Origin: Sclerotinia nivalis
Lineage: Eukaryota; Ascomycota; Leotiomycetes; Helotiales; Sclerotiniaceae
DNA length: 64,000 nt
Reading direction: 5' to 3'
Assembly (NCBI GenBank): GCA_029531795.1
Contig: JAPEIS010000011.1
Coordinates: forward strand, 1,798,001 to 1,862,000
A program made the position numbers and the translations under genes. Below, in pieces: positions 62,850-64,000 of the stretch (position 1 is its first letter; each line of letters begins with the position of its first letter). The notes beneath the pieces were generated by a model. It saw only the letters and a list, made by a program, of their open reading frames with translations, ran no database searches and was not told the origin of the DNA.

Positions 62850-64000
62850 ATGTTAGTATCAATTGACGACCAAGGCAAATTATTTCGTATGTTTCTTTTG
62901 TTCGTACCTCCGCTATATTCTATTCATTTCTTCGTTAACCTTTTGTCATGAACAGCTCGAGAGACGCCAATCAAATACTCCGATGCGATATATCAATGAT
63001 GCTGTATACATATCATCATAACTCCCATATGCCGAGAGTATCTTGGGCTGAGAAGGGTATTGCATGATTTGGATCTGATGGGAATCCTCAGTGCATTTTG
63101 ATCATCTTTGTGCCCAAGAATCAAATCACATCATGAAGAAATACTCACTTACCCTCTTGTCCAAGGTGGCATTGGTGACAAAGTTTGTTATCCTTGAAGA
63201 ATTGCCTGCTTGTGGTCCACTCAAGTAATTAAAGGAGCCAATCAAACAATAAGTGAGGAGAGTCATTTACAAGTCAAGTTCCTTGGTCCTCTTTCGCCTC
63301 CTTAAGGTCACTTCATTCAGTACCGGTACGGAGGTACATTTATGTCGGTGTATTCTTTTGGTGCAACGCTGGGGGAAAACACTGAAAATTCCAGTCAAGG
63401 AAAGAATCGATAAATCGGTACAAATATCGCAATTCATATTATCACCCTTTTTTATATCGTAAGTTTAAAGGGCTAAAGGTTACCGCCCACCGGACACGTG
63501 CCGGTCAAACAGAAGGCTTGGGCACACACCTTCAAAGGCCTACGGCGACATAATGGCATATACCTTCACCATACATTTACCTCCCACTATCATGCATCCA
63601 AACATTCAAATCAACTTTTCGAGGAGGCGTACTATGCCTGAGGATTTAGCACCTGCGTCATCCAAATGATATTGACTCGCAATACCAAGTTTATTGTCAA
63701 ATTCATCTTATTTCCCACCAAAGAAATGTACCTTATTGTTCGCCACCATCAACCCATAATATATCCTCCCCCATCGATTTTGAAAGGCAACAAGATGCCC
63801 CAAAATTTGTCAAATTGGACCTCTTAGACCACTCTACAGGACTATCATATGGTCATATGGTCATATGTAGAGAAGGCGAATAACCATCCTCACGTCACCT
63901 CAGGAGCAACGTTAGACTACTTCGGAGGGTACCTCCACTCCAAATGTCTCGCAATTTCTCAAAAATCCACCAACCTTACATTTCTTCAATATTGAATTCC
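62850..64000. other. right flank, nothing supported
   Basis: Only short frames without motifs. A TCATATGG repeat occurs near 63845-63865. No gene is called up to the window end. Confidence 0.45.

Overview
This window reads as nuclear DNA of a filamentous ascomycete, most likely a leotiomycete close to Botrytis, Sclerotinia or Monilinia. That placement is an inference from gene content and style. The genes are long protein-coding genes split by mostly 48-60 nt introns with GTAAGT/GTATGT donors, CTRAY-type branch sites and YAG acceptors. They are separated by AT-rich intergenic DNA full of microsatellites, and one tRNA gene carries a short intron. I see no bacterial operons, ribosome binding sites or CRISPR arrays.

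Layout. 0-5.9 kb: a small putative secreted protein with a TATA box, a tRNA-Leu(CAA) with an intron, then non-coding DNA. 5.9-8.2 kb (-): a VIB-1/XprG-type NDT80-domain transcription factor. 8.2-21.4 kb: gene-poor, with a 125-bp TA-flanked MITE and a decayed coding fragment. 21.4-23.1 kb (-): a two-exon leucine-rich-repeat-like protein. 24.6-36.3 kb is an accessory-looking stretch: a broken small secreted protein gene, a decayed esterase fragment, two orphan proteins (one ending inside a 90-bp tandem duplication), a four-exon 788-aa protein whose spliced form carries an HExxH motif, and an APH-family kinase-like protein that lacks the usual catalytic Asp and ends in a Cys-rich tail. 39.1-40.2 kb (-): an NmrA-like NAD(P)-binding regulator with a TATA box. 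41.0-45.75 kb: a TMEM97/EXPERA-type four-helix membrane protein (+) convergent with a secreted, single-pass membrane protein (-). Both have introns more than ten times longer than the local norm. 47.1-56.1 kb is a housekeeping block: glucose-6-phosphate isomerase (-), a Ypk1/Gad8-type AGC kinase (-) and the SAGA adaptor Ada2 (+). 56.1-64 kb: a gene desert with purine-rich minisatellites, a 104-bp LTR-like element with a perfect 5-bp target duplication, and F-box/LRR relics.

The recognised genes do not form a biosynthetic cluster. They are core functions (glycolysis, TORC2/sphingolipid signalling, chromatin acetylation, sterol-related membrane biology, nutrient/incompatibility regulation) around an accessory block. 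The most novel candidates are the HExxH protein and the adjacent Asp-to-Asn APH-like protein. Splice structures were deduced by eye from consensus sites and reading phase. No database search was possible.
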